Of a stretch of 64,000 nucleotides of DNA, positions 54,068 through 63,780 are shown one piece after another; positions within the stretch are counted from its first letter, which is position 1, and the number at the start of each line of letters is the position of its first letter. The DNA comes from Natronococcus sp. AD-5. GTDB taxonomy: Archaea; Halobacteriota; Halobacteria; Halobacteriales; Natrialbaceae. Location of the stretch: positions 186,001-250,000 of the forward strand of contig NZ_CP132295.1 of assembly GCF_030734285.1 (NCBI RefSeq), in the 5' to 3' direction. Both the position numbers and the translations under genes were made by a program. The notes beneath the pieces were generated by a model, which saw nothing but the letters and a program-made list of their open reading frames with translations, searched no databases and was not told where the DNA came from.

Positions 54068-55591
54068 TCATTGGTTTAGCTTATAGTTGATTGTTTTCGT
54101 CTGGGTATACGCTTCGATCGTCTCTCGAGCCGTCTCACGGCCGATTCCGGATTGTTTGTATCCGCCGAACGGCTGTCCAGCCGGGAAGTCGTTGTGCTGG
54201 TTTACCCAGATGTTTCCGGCTTCGATATCGCGCGCGGCGCGATGCGCGGTAGAGAGGCTGTCGGTGACGATTCCCGCGGCGAGCCCGAAGTCGACATTGT
54301 TTGCGAAACGCATCATCTCGTCGTAGCCCGTCCACTCGAAGACAAGTTCGACCGGCCCGAAGATCTCTTCTTGGACGACGCGGGTATCGTGAGGGACCTC
54401 GGCGATAATCGTTGGTTCGATAAAGTTTCCGTCAGCGAGCGCCTCGCTCGCCGGTGCGCGGCCGCCTATGAGGATCTCCGCGCCGACGTCTTCGGCGAGT
54501 TTGATGTAATGTTCGGTCCGGTTGAGCTGCGTTCGCGTTATCTCCGGTCCGATATCTGTCGATTCGAGGAGCGGATCCGCAATCGTGAGTACTTCCGCCG
54601 CATCAACGAACGCCGAAACAAACTCGTCGTGGATCGCTTCGTGGACGAATAACCGAGACCCTGCACAGCAACACTCCCCGGTGTTGTAGAACATTGCATC
54701 GATGGCGACGTCGACCGCCGTATCGACGTCGGCGTCCGGGAAGACCAGAATGGGACTCTTTCCGCCGAGTTCGAGTGTGAGATCGGTGATGCTGCCGGCC
54801 GCGTCCTTCATTACTCCGCGACCCGTTTCGACAGCGCCGGTGAACGCGAGTTTCCTGATCCGGTCGTGCCGGACGAGCGCCCGTCCGGCCTCGGGTCCGT
54901 ATCCCGTGACCACGTTTATCGTCCCGGCGGGAACCAAGTCGTCGATCTGATGGACGAGCTCGATGAGCGAAAGCGGCGTCTCCTCCGCGGGCTTGAGGAC
55001 GACCGCGTTCCCCGCTGCGAGCGCGGGTGCGAGTTTCCACGCCGCCATCAACAGCGGAAAGTTCCAGGGTGTGATCTGCCCGACGACGCCGTACGGTTCG
55101 CGAATCGTTTCTACGTGTCTGTTACCATTCGTCGGAACCGTGCGACCCTCGAGCGTTCGAAGCGCGCCGGCGAAATAGCGAAAGTGATCGACGACGAGTT
55201 CGATATCGATCCTCGCCTCCGTGATCGGTTTCCCGTTATCGAGCACGTCGAGCTGGGCAAAGCGTTCCCGTTCGGCGTCGATTCTGTCCGCAATTTCCGT
55301 GAGCATCTGCTGACGTTCGCGCGGTTCGTATTCGCTCCAAGTGTCGAATCCACGCCATGCGGCCGTGACGGCGCGCTCGACGTCGGCCCTGTTTCCGGCC
55401 TGAACCGTCGCCAATGGTTCTCCTGTCGTGGGATTCGTTACGTCGATCGACTGTCCTGAGTCGCTATCGACCCACTCGCCGCCGAGGTAAAGCTTGATAT
55501 TTTCGTCCCTGATCAGTTCTCGGGCGGCCTCTCGGTGCCTCTCGCGAACCGTGGTCGACTGCTCGTTCGGTCCCTTGGAGTTTGATACCAT
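54068..55591 (-). CDS. NAD(P)-dependent aldehyde dehydrogenase
   Basis: The 507-residue protein has all family motifs: ITPWNFPLLMAAWKLAPALA, the glycine-rich FTGAVETGRGVMKDAA, the catalytic Glu in LELGGKSPILVFPDAD, the catalytic Cys in FYNTGECCCAGSRLFV, and the C-terminal EEIFGPVELVFEW and HNDFPAGQPFGGYKQSGIGR. It is closest to broad betaine-aldehyde-like enzymes. It oxidises aldehydes to acids and would act after an alcohol dehydrogenase such as the quinoprotein at 50671. Confidence 0.92.
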   Translation of the reverse strand: MVSNSKGPNEQSTTVRERHREAARELIRDENIKLYLGGEWVDSDSGQSIDVTNPTTGEPLATVQAGNRADVERAVTAAWRGFDTWSEYEPRERQQMLTEIADRIDAERERFAQLDVLDNGKPITEARIDIELVVDHFRYFAGALRTLEGRTVPTNGNRHVETIREPYGVVGQITPWNFPLLMAAWKLAPALAAGNAVVLKPAEETPLSLIELVHQIDDLVPAGTINVVTGYGPEAGRALVRHDRIRKLAFTGAVETGRGVMKDAAGSITDLTLELGGKSPILVFPDADVDTAVDVAIDAMFYNTGECCCAGSRLFVHEAIHDEFVSAFVDAAEVLTIADPLLESTDIGPEITRTQLNRTEHYIKLAEDVGAEILIGGRAPASEALADGNFIEPTIIAEVPHDTRVVQEEIFGPVELVFEWTGYDEMMRFANNVDFGLAAGIVTDSLSTAHRAARDIEAGNIWVNQHNDFPAGQPFGGYKQSGIGRETARETIEAYTQTKTINYKLNQ

Positions 55592-55901
55592 CTAATGAGT
55601 CAATTATGCCAATTGTGTACTAATATCTCTTTCCATGATTATTACTTATGGTTTAACGTTATATTAAGTTCTGTGATCAATCGTGTGAGTCCTCAGACAT
55701 CAACACTACCGGATCGAAACTGCTCGAGAAAAATCCGAGGAATATCTACACTGGTGACCGGTGTATATATTACAGAATATCTCTAAAACCCATTGTTACA
55801 ATATAAACTTAAACCGAATATAGGGTTGTTAACCAATAACGGTTATAGTCACGTGAAAAGAATTAACCTCAGGAAGGGTATATATAACGACGTACGATAA
55901 C
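55592..55901. other. Divergent control region of aldehyde dehydrogenase and AOR genes
   Basis: No gene is seen. TATATATAA (55879-55887) is a TATA-like box before the ATG at 55902. Upstream, TAACCAATAACGGTTA (55833-55848) is an inverted repeat (TAACC/GGTTA) that could bind a regulator. A GATATTA element near 55625 faces the aldehyde dehydrogenase gene. Confidence 0.45.
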
Positions 55902-57824
55902 ATGACTGAACTAGGTGGCTTCCAGGATCGGGTCGCTCGGGTCGACCTGACTACTGGAGGCGTCACATACGAGTCGATCGACGAGGACGACGCGCGAAAG
56001 TACATCGGCGCGCGCGGATTGGGGGTGAAGTACGTCTTCGAGCAGGGGCCGGACGTCGACCCGCTCGGGCCGGACAACCTGCTCGCGTTCATGAACGGGC
56101 CGCTGTCGGGGACGCAGGTGACGATGAGCGGGCGCATCGCCGTCTGCACGAAGTCGCCGCTGACCGGCACCGTCACCGACAGTCACCAGGGCGGCTGGTC
56201 GGGCGCCCGGCTGAAGTGGGCCGGCTTCGACGGCCTGCTGTTCGAGGGCGAGGCCGACGAGCCGGTCTACGCGTACATCGAAGACGGCGAGGTCGAACTC
56301 CGGGACGCCGCCCACCTCTGGGGGAAAGGCGTCCACGAGACGCGCGATGCGATCGAGGAGGAGGTCGACGGCTCCTACGGCAAGAACCTCTCGATCATGG
56401 GCATCGGCCCCGGCGGCGAGAACGGGGTTCGGTACGCCTGCATCATGAACGAGGACGACCGCGCCTCCGGGCGCGGCGGCACCGGCTGCGTGATGGGGTC
56501 GAAAAACCTCAAGGCGGTCGTCGTCAAGTCCAACACGCGGATGCCACAGCCCGCCGATTCTGAGACCTTCCAGGAGGGTCACCGGCAGGCGATGCAGGCG
56601 ATCACGGAATCCGAGGTCACCGCACCCAACGAGGGCGGCCTCTCGATGTACGGGACGAACGTCCTGATGAACATCGGCGAGGAGATGGATGGTCTCCCTA
56701 CCAAGAACGGTCGCTACACATCGACCGCGAGCATGCACGAGGCCGAAGGGGTCGATATCGACGCCGAGCGCGTCTCTGGCGAGAACGTCCGCGAGAATAT
56801 TTTGGTCGACGAACCGACCTGTCACTCCTGTCCGGTCGCCTGCAAGAAGGAGGTTGAGGTGCAGGTGATGCACAAAGGCGAGGAGATGAACGTCCGCACG
56901 GAGTCCTACGAGTACGAGTCGGCCTACGCCCTCGGCCCCAACTCCGGCCACACCGAGCGCGACGACATCGCGCTGATGATCGACCGCTGTAACGACATGG
57001 GCGTCGACACCATCGAGACGGGCAACATGATGGCGATGGCCATGGAGATGTCCGAGGAGGGCAAACTCGAGGACGTCGGCGAACTCGACTGGGGCGACTC
57101 CGAGACGATGGTCGACATGATCGAGCGCATCGCCTGCCGCGAGGACGACCTCGCGGACCTCCTCGCCGAGGGAGCGCGCCGGATCGCCGACCGGAAGGAC
57201 GCCCACGACAACTCGCTGGCAGTCAAGGGTCAGACCATCGCGGCCTACGATCCCCGCTGCATGAAGGGGATGGGCATCGGCTACGCAACCTCAAACCGCG
57301 GTGCCTGCCACCTCCGGGGCTACACGCCGGCAGCCGAGATTCTCGGCATTCCCGAGAAGGTGGACCCCTACGAGTACGAGGGTAAGGGCGAACTCACCGC
57401 CGAGTTCCAGGACCTCCACGCCATCTCGGACTCGTTCGACATCTGCAAGTTCAACGCCTTCGCGGAGGGCATCGAGGAGTACGTCACCCAGTATAACGGG
57501 ATGACCGGCTTCGACGTCACCGAAGACGACCTCCTCGAGGCAGGCGAACGGATCTACAACCTCGAGCGCTACTACAACAACCTGGCCGGTTTCGACGGCG
57601 CGGACGATTCGCTGCCCGCCCGCTTCCTCGAGGACGGCATCCGCGGCCAGGGCGCCTCGGAGGGCGAGTACTGCGAACTCGAGGAGATGAAAGACGAGTA
57701 CTATAAACACCGCGGCTGGGTCGACGGCGTCGTTCCCGATGATAAACTGGACGAACTTGGTATCGACATCGGTCCTGGCACGGGCGTCTCCGCTGGCGAC
57801 TCATCGGCGCCAGCCGACGACTGA
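55902..57824 (+). CDS. aor: Aldehyde:ferredoxin oxidoreductase (tungsten/molybdopterin)
   Basis: The 640-residue protein follows the AOR family. The N-terminal domain (RVDLTTGGVTYESIDEDDAR, GARGLGVKYVFEQGPDVD) has the pterin-binding loop TGTVTDSHQGGWSGARLKWA. The 4Fe-4S ligands are in CHSCPVACKKE (Cys near 307, 310, 314) and near 515 (DICKFNAF). It oxidises aldehydes to acids and passes electrons to ferredoxin. It is divergent from the NAD-linked aldehyde dehydrogenase, so the cell can choose between acceptors. An acidic tail follows. Confidence 0.92.
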   Translation: MTELGGFQDRVARVDLTTGGVTYESIDEDDARKYIGARGLGVKYVFEQGPDVDPLGPDNLLAFMNGPLSGTQVTMSGRIAVCTKSPLTGTVTDSHQGGWSGARLKWAGFDGLLFEGEADEPVYAYIEDGEVELRDAAHLWGKGVHETRDAIEEEVDGSYGKNLSIMGIGPGGENGVRYACIMNEDDRASGRGGTGCVMGSKNLKAVVVKSNTRMPQPADSETFQEGHRQAMQAITESEVTAPNEGGLSMYGTNVLMNIGEEMDGLPTKNGRYTSTASMHEAEGVDIDAERVSGENVRENILVDEPTCHSCPVACKKEVEVQVMHKGEEMNVRTESYEYESAYALGPNSGHTERDDIALMIDRCNDMGVDTIETGNMMAMAMEMSEEGKLEDVGELDWGDSETMVDMIERIACREDDLADLLAEGARRIADRKDAHDNSLAVKGQTIAAYDPRCMKGMGIGYATSNRGACHLRGYTPAAEILGIPEKVDPYEYEGKGELTAEFQDLHAISDSFDICKFNAFAEGIEEYVTQYNGMTGFDVTEDDLLEAGERIYNLERYYNNLAGFDGADDSLPARFLEDGIRGQGASEGEYCELEEMKDEYYKHRGWVDGVVPDDKLDELGIDIGPGTGVSAGDSSAPADD

Positions 57825-58267
57825 CGTTCACCTCCGTCTGAGGGGTGCGTCTCGACACCGGCCGGGGATCGCGATTCCGAGTGTTGACTGGAGGCAAACA
57901 TCAGCGGTTCGGGTCTCCAAATAGTCAGTGAATCATGGAAACCTTTGTCGCGAGTCCCTCGACGGACGCGTCGACACGTTTTTCATAGTTGATGAATTGT
58001 CGACTGTCTTCAATCAGGGAACTCGGTTTTGAGCTCGAGTTTCGTGGCATCAGCTCCCGTCTGAAGGAGCCGTACCGTATCTGTCACGGAAGGATATTGA
58101 TCGCTAGAAGAGTTTTTTCTAACTGGCTTATTATGTGCCGTGTCACACAGAAAGTACGTTTTGGCAGACCCAAAATATTATTTGGTCCGATTTCATTTAA
58201 TATGACATGTGATTTTGTAACCTTCGTCGGATAATTATATATAGCGAGACCGACTCGTATACTGCTA
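57825..58267. other. AT-rich intergenic region, no gene seen
   Basis: Short open frames on both strands show no motif. The stretch 58110-58250 is AT-rich with a TATA-like TTATATATAG at 58236-58245 that could serve the dead regulator gene. Confidence 0.4.
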
Positions 58268-58547
58268 TGTCGTTGTTCAAGGTGTTCGGGAGCAGTCAAT
58301 TCTCCACGAACTCACACATGGACCAAAGTATGTCTCGGAACTTACTGAGGCAGTCGGAATGGACAGTAAAACCGCAGCTCACCACCTCACCGTGCTAGAA
58401 GACGCGGGATTGCTGGAACACTACTACCGGGGGAACCGAAAGTACTATCGGTTGGTCCAGAGTGTTCGTTTTGAAGCGTCACCACCACCGGAGCGATCGT
58501 TCGTGTTGCAAGCAAACGAACGGTCTATGCACAGTCGGTCGGATTAA
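58268..58547 (+). pseudogene. ArsR-type winged-helix regulator, frameshifted
   Basis: The first codons read LLFKVFGSSQ, then after a shift near 58298 the frame gives ILHELTHGPKYVSELTEAVG and MDSKTAAHHLTVLEDAGLLE with a wing HYYRGNRKYYRLV. This is a small ArsR/winged-helix repressor of about 95 residues. Only one lesion is seen, so it may be a recent loss or a sequence error. Confidence 0.6.
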
Positions 58548-58954
58548 CAGCCAGTGCCGAGTGCACTTTCAGTCGATTCGGTCCGTCCGACATGTGGTCT
58601 TCTTCGGTGACCACTTCAGCATCTGACGGGAATCCGTCGTTCGAGCGTAGACTCCCACACCGCCTGTTTGCACTCGAGGTGGCTCCGCCGTGACCAACAC
58701 GGGACTCACCCTGACACATCAGCTACAGCTGTCGACAGTGGCTACCCTCGAGATCGCCGAGAATTAGGTTTCCGAACTCTGACAGCAGTTTTTTGACCAC
58801 CAGCCGGTTTGAGAAGCGTTCATGCGTGCGCGAGTTCGCTGACAATCACACCGTCGACGAATGTCATAAAGACTTGAAAACTGCGACGTTCCTTACTGAT
58901 TGCGCTCTCGATTCCATAAATATTTTAAATAATACTCATCCGTTAAGAAGTATT
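58548..58954. other. Intergenic region, no gene seen
   Basis: Only chance frames are present. The segment 58910-58940 is AT-rich and lies downstream of the stress protein gene. Confidence 0.4.
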
Positions 58955-59503
58955 TCAAGGGCACTGTACTCTTTCTGGTCGATTACTCGTTGTAATTGCA
59001 GGTGGCGTTTCACTATCACGAGTATCTCCAGCGTGCCGCACTATGATAACCGAAGTGGGTGATCGACGAACAACGCTTTCAGAAACGCTTCCATACACCA
59101 GGCGAGCAAGTCCACGACGGCCGTGGCTTCCGATAACGATCTGGTCGAATCCACCGTTGACGGCCTGTTCGACGATCGTTTGCGCCGGTTTGCCCGATGT
59201 TGCCATCGTGTCGATCTCAATTCCTCTTTCAGATGCTTTCTGTCGAGCTACTTTTAACAGGTCCTCTGCGTCGCTTACCAGCGACTTGTACTGAGGAAAC
59301 TGCTCTTCAGATTTCACGAACGCTGCCCAGTATCCCTCGGGAAGCCGAAACACATGCAGCGCCGTAATCTCCGTCTCGGGAAACGTTTCAAGTGCGAATT
59401 TCAATGCCTCATCAGACTCGGGTGAGCCGTCTATTGGAACCAGAGTCTTTCCGACCTCGTGGTTGATCTGCACGCCAGTCGATTCGATTTCGTAGTCGTT
59501 CAT
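58955..59503 (-). CDS. Universal stress protein (UspA), ATP-binding type
   Basis: The 182-residue product has the Usp alpha/beta fold: GKTLVPIDGSPESDEALKFA, AVNGGFDQIVIGSHGRRGLA and RLVYGSVSESVVRRSPTSVI with the G-x2-G-x9-G(S/T) ATP-binding loop. The N-terminal 17 residues and C-terminal tail are extra. Usp proteins act in stress and energy signalling. It ends a likely minus-strand group with the two small genes upstream. Confidence 0.88.
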   Translation of the reverse strand: MNDYEIESTGVQINHEVGKTLVPIDGSPESDEALKFALETFPETEITALHVFRLPEGYWAAFVKSEEQFPQYKSLVSDAEDLLKVARQKASERGIEIDTMATSGKPAQTIVEQAVNGGFDQIVIGSHGRRGLARLVYGSVSESVVRRSPTSVIIVRHAGDTRDSETPPAITTSNRPERVQCP

Positions 59504-59525
59504 ATCACTCTTTTATGCTACTCTT

Positions 59526-59843
59526 TCAGTAACGTGACCGCGTTGACGGATATACCTCGAAGTGCCTGACCGTCGGCTCGAACTCCAGCAGGAAGTTTTC
59601 GTCTTCGGAATAGTATTTCGCCGTCTCGATATCAGGGGCAACGAACGCCTCGATAGCCATTTCTGACTCCCAGAACGTGAGCGTGAGGAAGTGCGCCTCG
59701 TCGCCTTCGATCCGACGGAGGACAAACGCGGCTCGGTTCCCCTCGACCGACTCGTAGTCCGGAATCGCTCGTTGCTCGATGAACTCAAGGTACTGGTCTG
59801 CTTTCGATACACGCGTTCGTCCGTGCCAGATGAGAGCAATCAT
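59526..59843 (-). CDS. Antibiotic biosynthesis monooxygenase-like small protein
   Basis: From ATG 59843 the product (105 residues) reads MIALIWHGRTRVSKADQYLE, then EQRAIPDYESVEGNRAAFVL and HFLTLTFWESEMAIEAFVAP, the dimeric alpha-beta barrel pattern of ABM-type proteins. Members are small oxygenases, heme-degrading enzymes or stress proteins, so the role is open. It lies 22 bases before the UspA gene and 5 bases after the small zinc protein. Confidence 0.65.
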   Translation of the reverse strand: MIALIWHGRTRVSKADQYLEFIEQRAIPDYESVEGNRAAFVLRRIEGDEAHFLTLTFWESEMAIEAFVAPDIETAKYYSEDENFLLEFEPTVRHFEVYPSTRSRY

Positions 59844-59848
59844 CGGTA

Positions 59849-60034
59849 TCACGACCCCCGACGGTGATTCTCCTCATCCGACGAGTGACGTTCTTGAGCG
59901 GTGCTGATGAGCACTGCTTCGCAGCGCTGACACTGATAGAAGGCATTCCCATTCTGATTGCCGAGATGTGCGCGCTGATTGCCAGGGTGCGGACACTCGC
60001 TCACATCTCCGATGACGAAGTTCCGGCGTACCAT
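59849..60034 (-). CDS. Small zinc-binding protein of 61 residues
   Basis: From ATG 60034 the product reads MVRRNFVIGDVSECPHPGNQ, then QNGNAFYQCQRCEAVLIST and a His/Asp-rich tail. The Cys-Pro-His and Cys-x2-Cys spacing suggests one zinc site. It appears co-transcribed with the monooxygenase-like and UspA genes. Confidence 0.55.
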   Translation of the reverse strand: MVRRNFVIGDVSECPHPGNQRAHLGNQNGNAFYQCQRCEAVLISTAQERHSSDEENHRRGS

Positions 60035-60197
60035 TTGTTTCTGCCTGCTCGGTTTCCTCATTTGCAAGTATCCGTACGCGCGGGCCGTCGATAGTCCTGC
60101 GTTTGCACTATTACAAACCCTGGTGAGACGGACACACGCACAGTGATGAGGCGAATTCGACTCGGCAAACTCGCCATGTATACTCTCGGTGTGAACC

Positions 60198-60220
60198 GCC
60201 TCGGGGGCAAGACCCGAGGC
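60198..60220. repeat. Strong hairpin resembling an IS200/IS605 end
   Basis: GCCTCGGG (60198-60205) and CCCGAGGC (60213-60220) form a perfect 8-base stem with a 7-base loop, in the context TGTGAACCGCCTCGGG. Haloarchaeal IS200/IS605 right ends have hairpins of this kind. No transposase gene remains; it could also be a terminator. Confidence 0.35.
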
Positions 60221-60313
60221 AGTCGCCTTGCTTATCTATAGAGACCATTCGCGAGAGACGGAATGGCAGATCCGATTACAATCAGGTGGGTGATTCGACG
60301 CCTCAGTGTCAGG

Positions 60314-61105
60314 TTAATCTTCGTCGAACGGCGTAGTTGGTGCGGCGGTTGCGTCCTGCTCATCAGCGACCTGGCCAGCGGGAAGCGTGATGCCTTGGGC
60401 TATTGTGACTGCCCACGCTTCGGCGCGACGAAGTCGATACCGGAGCGTCGTGAGTGGTAGGTCGAGTTCGGCGGCTACGTCTTCGAGCGTCACCTCGCGC
60501 GGATACTCGTAATAGCCGAGACGCACGGCGGTTTCGAGCGCTTTGCGCTGTTCGTAGGGAATGTCCGCCCCGTGGCTTCGGTTAGTGTGTTGCCATTGCT
60601 CGAGTGTCCCGACGCGGCGGACCGTGAGAGTAACGTCGTTCGGAAGGTCGCTCTGAAGTGCATCGTGAAACGCGCCGAGGTCTCGGTTGGCGGGAATCAG
60701 GACGCGCCATTCGTAGTGCGGTCCGCGCTGTGTCGCATTAAACACAAGTCCGTCGCCGAGGGTCGACACGGCGAGCGCGGAGACGGAGTAACAGAAGGTC
60801 TCTTCGGTTGTCGAGTGGTAAACCATGCGGGTAGTAGGTTCGTGTTCGAGCACCTCGTACTCGACTTGGGCGTCACAGGCTGGATGGAGACAGATGCACT
60901 CGTTACAGATCTCCGGATCGAGGTAGACGGTTTCGAGCGCATCAAGTGCATGTTCGGGTCCTGTAATGCGTTCGACTCGCCATCCGGTGTCCGGAGAGGC
61001 CGAAATAGCAAGGGCGGTCGTCACCACTTCCGGATGGTCAATATAGACGTCTCTGACCGGATGGACACCCTGTTCGTAGGTGAAGAGAATGGAGTATTCG
61101 CGCAT
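60314..61105 (-). CDS. Bat-type HTH_10 transcriptional regulator
   Basis: The 263-residue protein has an N-terminal sensor part (VYIDHPEVVTTALAISASPD, VYLDPEICNECICLHPACDA with a Cys-rich patch). It ends in the HTH_10 domain of bacterio-opsin-activator-like regulators: IPYEQRKALETAVRLGYYEY, PREVTLEDVAAELDLPLTTL, RYRLRRAEA. The Cys-x2-Cys-x3-His-x2-Cys patch near 90-100 could bind a metal or sense redox. Its targets are unknown. Confidence 0.8.
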   Translation of the reverse strand: MREYSILFTYEQGVHPVRDVYIDHPEVVTTALAISASPDTGWRVERITGPEHALDALETVYLDPEICNECICLHPACDAQVEYEVLEHEPTTRMVYHSTTEETFCYSVSALAVSTLGDGLVFNATQRGPHYEWRVLIPANRDLGAFHDALQSDLPNDVTLTVRRVGTLEQWQHTNRSHGADIPYEQRKALETAVRLGYYEYPREVTLEDVAAELDLPLTTLRYRLRRAEAWAVTIAQGITLPAGQVADEQDATAAPTTPFDED

Positions 61106-61289
61106 GCATGCGGTACGATGGGCTCAAGCTTAACCATTGAGCTGAACGGCTAGAGATCTGAATCAGCGAAGAAATGTCGGGGTCTCAAACGATTTAGAGA
61201 GACAAATCGCTACAACCTAGTTGTTTCCTCGCGAACTCGCGACTTCAATCAGTATTTCGACGGCAATTCGGTCGAAATACGGTGCGTTT

Positions 61290-62014
61290 GCGTGTTATCG
61301 GCAGCTGTTCGAGTCTCGAGAGGGGAAGAGACGGACGTCACTTTCACCAACCGTTGACGCAGAGGATCCTCTGGGAACCCTCATTGGCTCCCTGGTTGTT
61401 CGCGGAAAGGACGTCCACCGGACTCCGTCCTCAGTTCGAACAATCGCTCGAGACGCCAGCCAACGGTCGCTGATGACGCTCCAGAATTCGCCGTCCGCGT
61501 CTCCCTCTTGACGGTCGATCGAACGGCCTACGCGGCGGCTGCAACACGAATACCGCAGTCCAAAAATCTGCGACCGACTCGAGAAATCGTCTCACTACTT
61601 CACGCATTGGCCGGGTCACCGTACGCCGCTGCTCGAGCGCTCCAGCAACTTGCTGGTGAAGACGAGCGTCGCGAGCTCCGGCCGGACGAACTCCGACACG
61701 CCTTGGGGACGCTCGAGCCCGAGCAGTTGCTCTCTGACCTGCCACCGACAGTCGAACGAATCGTTCAGACGCTTCTCACAGCCGAGAGACGCCTGTCACA
61801 GTGCAAACTTGCCGAACGGGCGGACGTGTCGGCACGAACGATTCGGAATTGCCGAGACCAACTTGAGACACTCGATCTCGTCCGTGTCGACGTCCGTGGA
61901 TACCACCTGGCGCTGTCGTTCCAAACAACTACTAAACGTCGTGATCCGGTTGTTCCAACCTTCCTCGAGGACGGCCAGACAGATAAGAAATTTATTATTA
62001 TGAATATGGTATAG
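61290..62014 (+). pseudogene. Haloarchaeal winged-helix protein, frameshifted
   Basis: The first piece reads TVDAEDPLGTLIGSLVVRGK and DVHRTPSSVRTIARDA. After a shift near 61500 the frame gives VDRTAYAAAATRIPQSKN, LRPTREIVSLLHALAG and finally QCKLAERADVSARTIRNCRD with QLETLDLVRVDVRGYHLALS, a C-terminal winged helix. The same order occurs in intact haloarchaeal regulators of about 270 residues. The N-terminus is unclear. Confidence 0.6.
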
Positions 62015-63372
62015 TGTGATGTTGTGTTATATATCCAAGGATAACTCGCGGTTCAACCCATTCACAAACGTATGATTTGGCAGCCCAACTCACATTGTGA
62101 CCGTTAAAGGGCCGTTTTACAATCGATCGCATCCCTTCTCGTAGATCCAGCTATTCAGACCCAAGCGTCAATTCAGACCAGACGGTAATAGCTGCAAAAT
62201 AGAATATCATTCACTATATCCATATATTTCGTCCGATTAATAGAGAATCATAGGTTTAAATAGATAATCCACCGCAGATACGCCCCGGTATTGAGGAGAT
62301 TAAAAGCTAATAGTCTTGCAATTTTAGGGAAAGATTAGCCGCGATTTTATGTGATAAAATTAATAGTGAATTCGATTCGTAATTGCGTCGTAGTGGGGCA
62401 CTCTGGTAGCCTCATGAACCTTGCTCTAGACTAGTTTGCATTCTAGCGAGTACCCGCTGATTGGGCCAACGAACACTCTGACCAACACGACGATACGATC
62501 TGCTCGTTTCTCGACCTCTACTGACTAAACCCACTCCCAATCCAACTGCCAACACGATTGAGCGCTACCAATATTCGGAATAACTGCCTATTTATTACAT
62601 TCGTGCAACTGTAAGACACTTAAATATCCTCAATAAAGAGGCTGCCTGGGGCGGGTCCGTGCGTTGCGGTACTTCCGATCCAGACGCGATTCTATCGGTT
62701 CCGAGGAAACAGAATTAGACGTCGCTTGTAACACTGGAGAACGTACAGCTACAATCCTTCTCTCGGCCATACAATTCGAATGGGGACGAGATGATGACAG
62801 TACATAGCTCTATTGGCCAACACCATGTGTTCCGCATCGTAAAACTCGGACTGACTTCCCGTCGGACTGTCAAACTCCGTATTCCACCTTTTAGCAGGGC
62901 ATACACCGCAAATTACGGGAGAAATAAGGACCTCAGAGATACAACAGCATTGATTACGCTGGAATCCCACGACTTCAGCCGTGTGGAGGACGTCAAAAGA
63001 CACCGAAATAGCCAGGTCATTATCGCAATAATTATTATAGCTCTGTTGAAACGCTTGCCAGATGACAAGATATGCATGTTGCATACAGAGGGAACATTCT
63101 ATAGACCATAAAGCCCAGAATTTTCATCGTCCACAATCTTGATCGAACACCCTAGCGATCAGTACAGGTCAAGCAGGTAACGGAGAAGCAATCGATCTTA
63201 CTGATAGCTGTCAAGAACTGCGTGCTGAATAGAAAGGGTGTATTCAGCATGGAGATATCGTTTTATTCGCGTTTGGTCAGGCGGATAGTACACGCCTGCG
63301 CATCGATCGATACTCGTAGTGGCCGATCCTCTAGTGAAGCGCGGACAAGACAGACATGATGCTCTCTGGAGA
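62015..63372. other. Long AT-rich region with an IS5-type end, no gene seen
   Basis: No frame gives a recognisable protein over 1.3 kb. The part 62180-62390 is very AT-rich. Bases 63040-63057 read GCTCTGTTGAAACGCTTG, matching the IS5-type end at 5207-5224 with one mismatch; the sequence after it may be an eroded element. This may be a silent island edge. Confidence 0.4.
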
Positions 63373-63780
63373 TTAACTGACAACGAGTTCGGCGTTCAGC
63401 TGATGGTCGAGGAACGCCTCCAGATTAACGCCAACACCGAGATGATCGGCCAGCAACTGGTGCCATCGAGCTCGCATCGATTGGCCGATAACGACGTAGT
63501 CGGCGTCCTGTTCAGCGGCCTCTTTGAGGATCGCTTTTTCGAGCAGGTACGCATCTCGGACGTGGCAACTCGCGTCTGGAGGGGTGTCGACCTTCTCCTC
63601 GACAGTGCGACGGAGCTGCGTTCGATCGATGTCCTCACCTTTGTGCAACACGTTCACGTGCAGGATATACAGGTGGGTGTCATCGAGTTCGTCGGCGAGG
63701 TCGATGGCGTGGGCTATCGTCTGCACGCTCGCTTCTTGCGGTGGATACCGAATCGGCACCAACAGCGTGGTCCGGTTCAC
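63373..63780 (-). CDS. Universal stress protein-like, ATP-binding loop lost
   Basis: From the GTG at 63780 the product starts with VNRTTLLVPIRYPPQEASVQ and has the Usp fold (ILHVNVLHKGEDIDRTQLRR, EAAEQDADYVVIGQSMRA). The loop that should read G-x2-G-x9-G(S/T) reads GQSMRARWHQLLADHLGVGV, so the second and third glycines are not in place. It is likely a non-ATP-binding Usp that signals by dimer formation or partner binding. Confidence 0.7.
   Translation of the reverse strand: MNRTTLLVPIRYPPQEASVQTIAHAIDLADELDDTHLYILHVNVLHKGEDIDRTQLRRTVEEKVDTPPDASCHVRDAYLLEKAILKEAAEQDADYVVIGQSMRARWHQLLADHLGVGVNLEAFLDHQLNAELVVS

Noticed and set aside
55911-57206. Long minus-strand open frame (431 codons) opposite the AOR gene
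   Set aside because: It is a high-GC antisense shadow of a clear AOR gene and has no recognisable motif.
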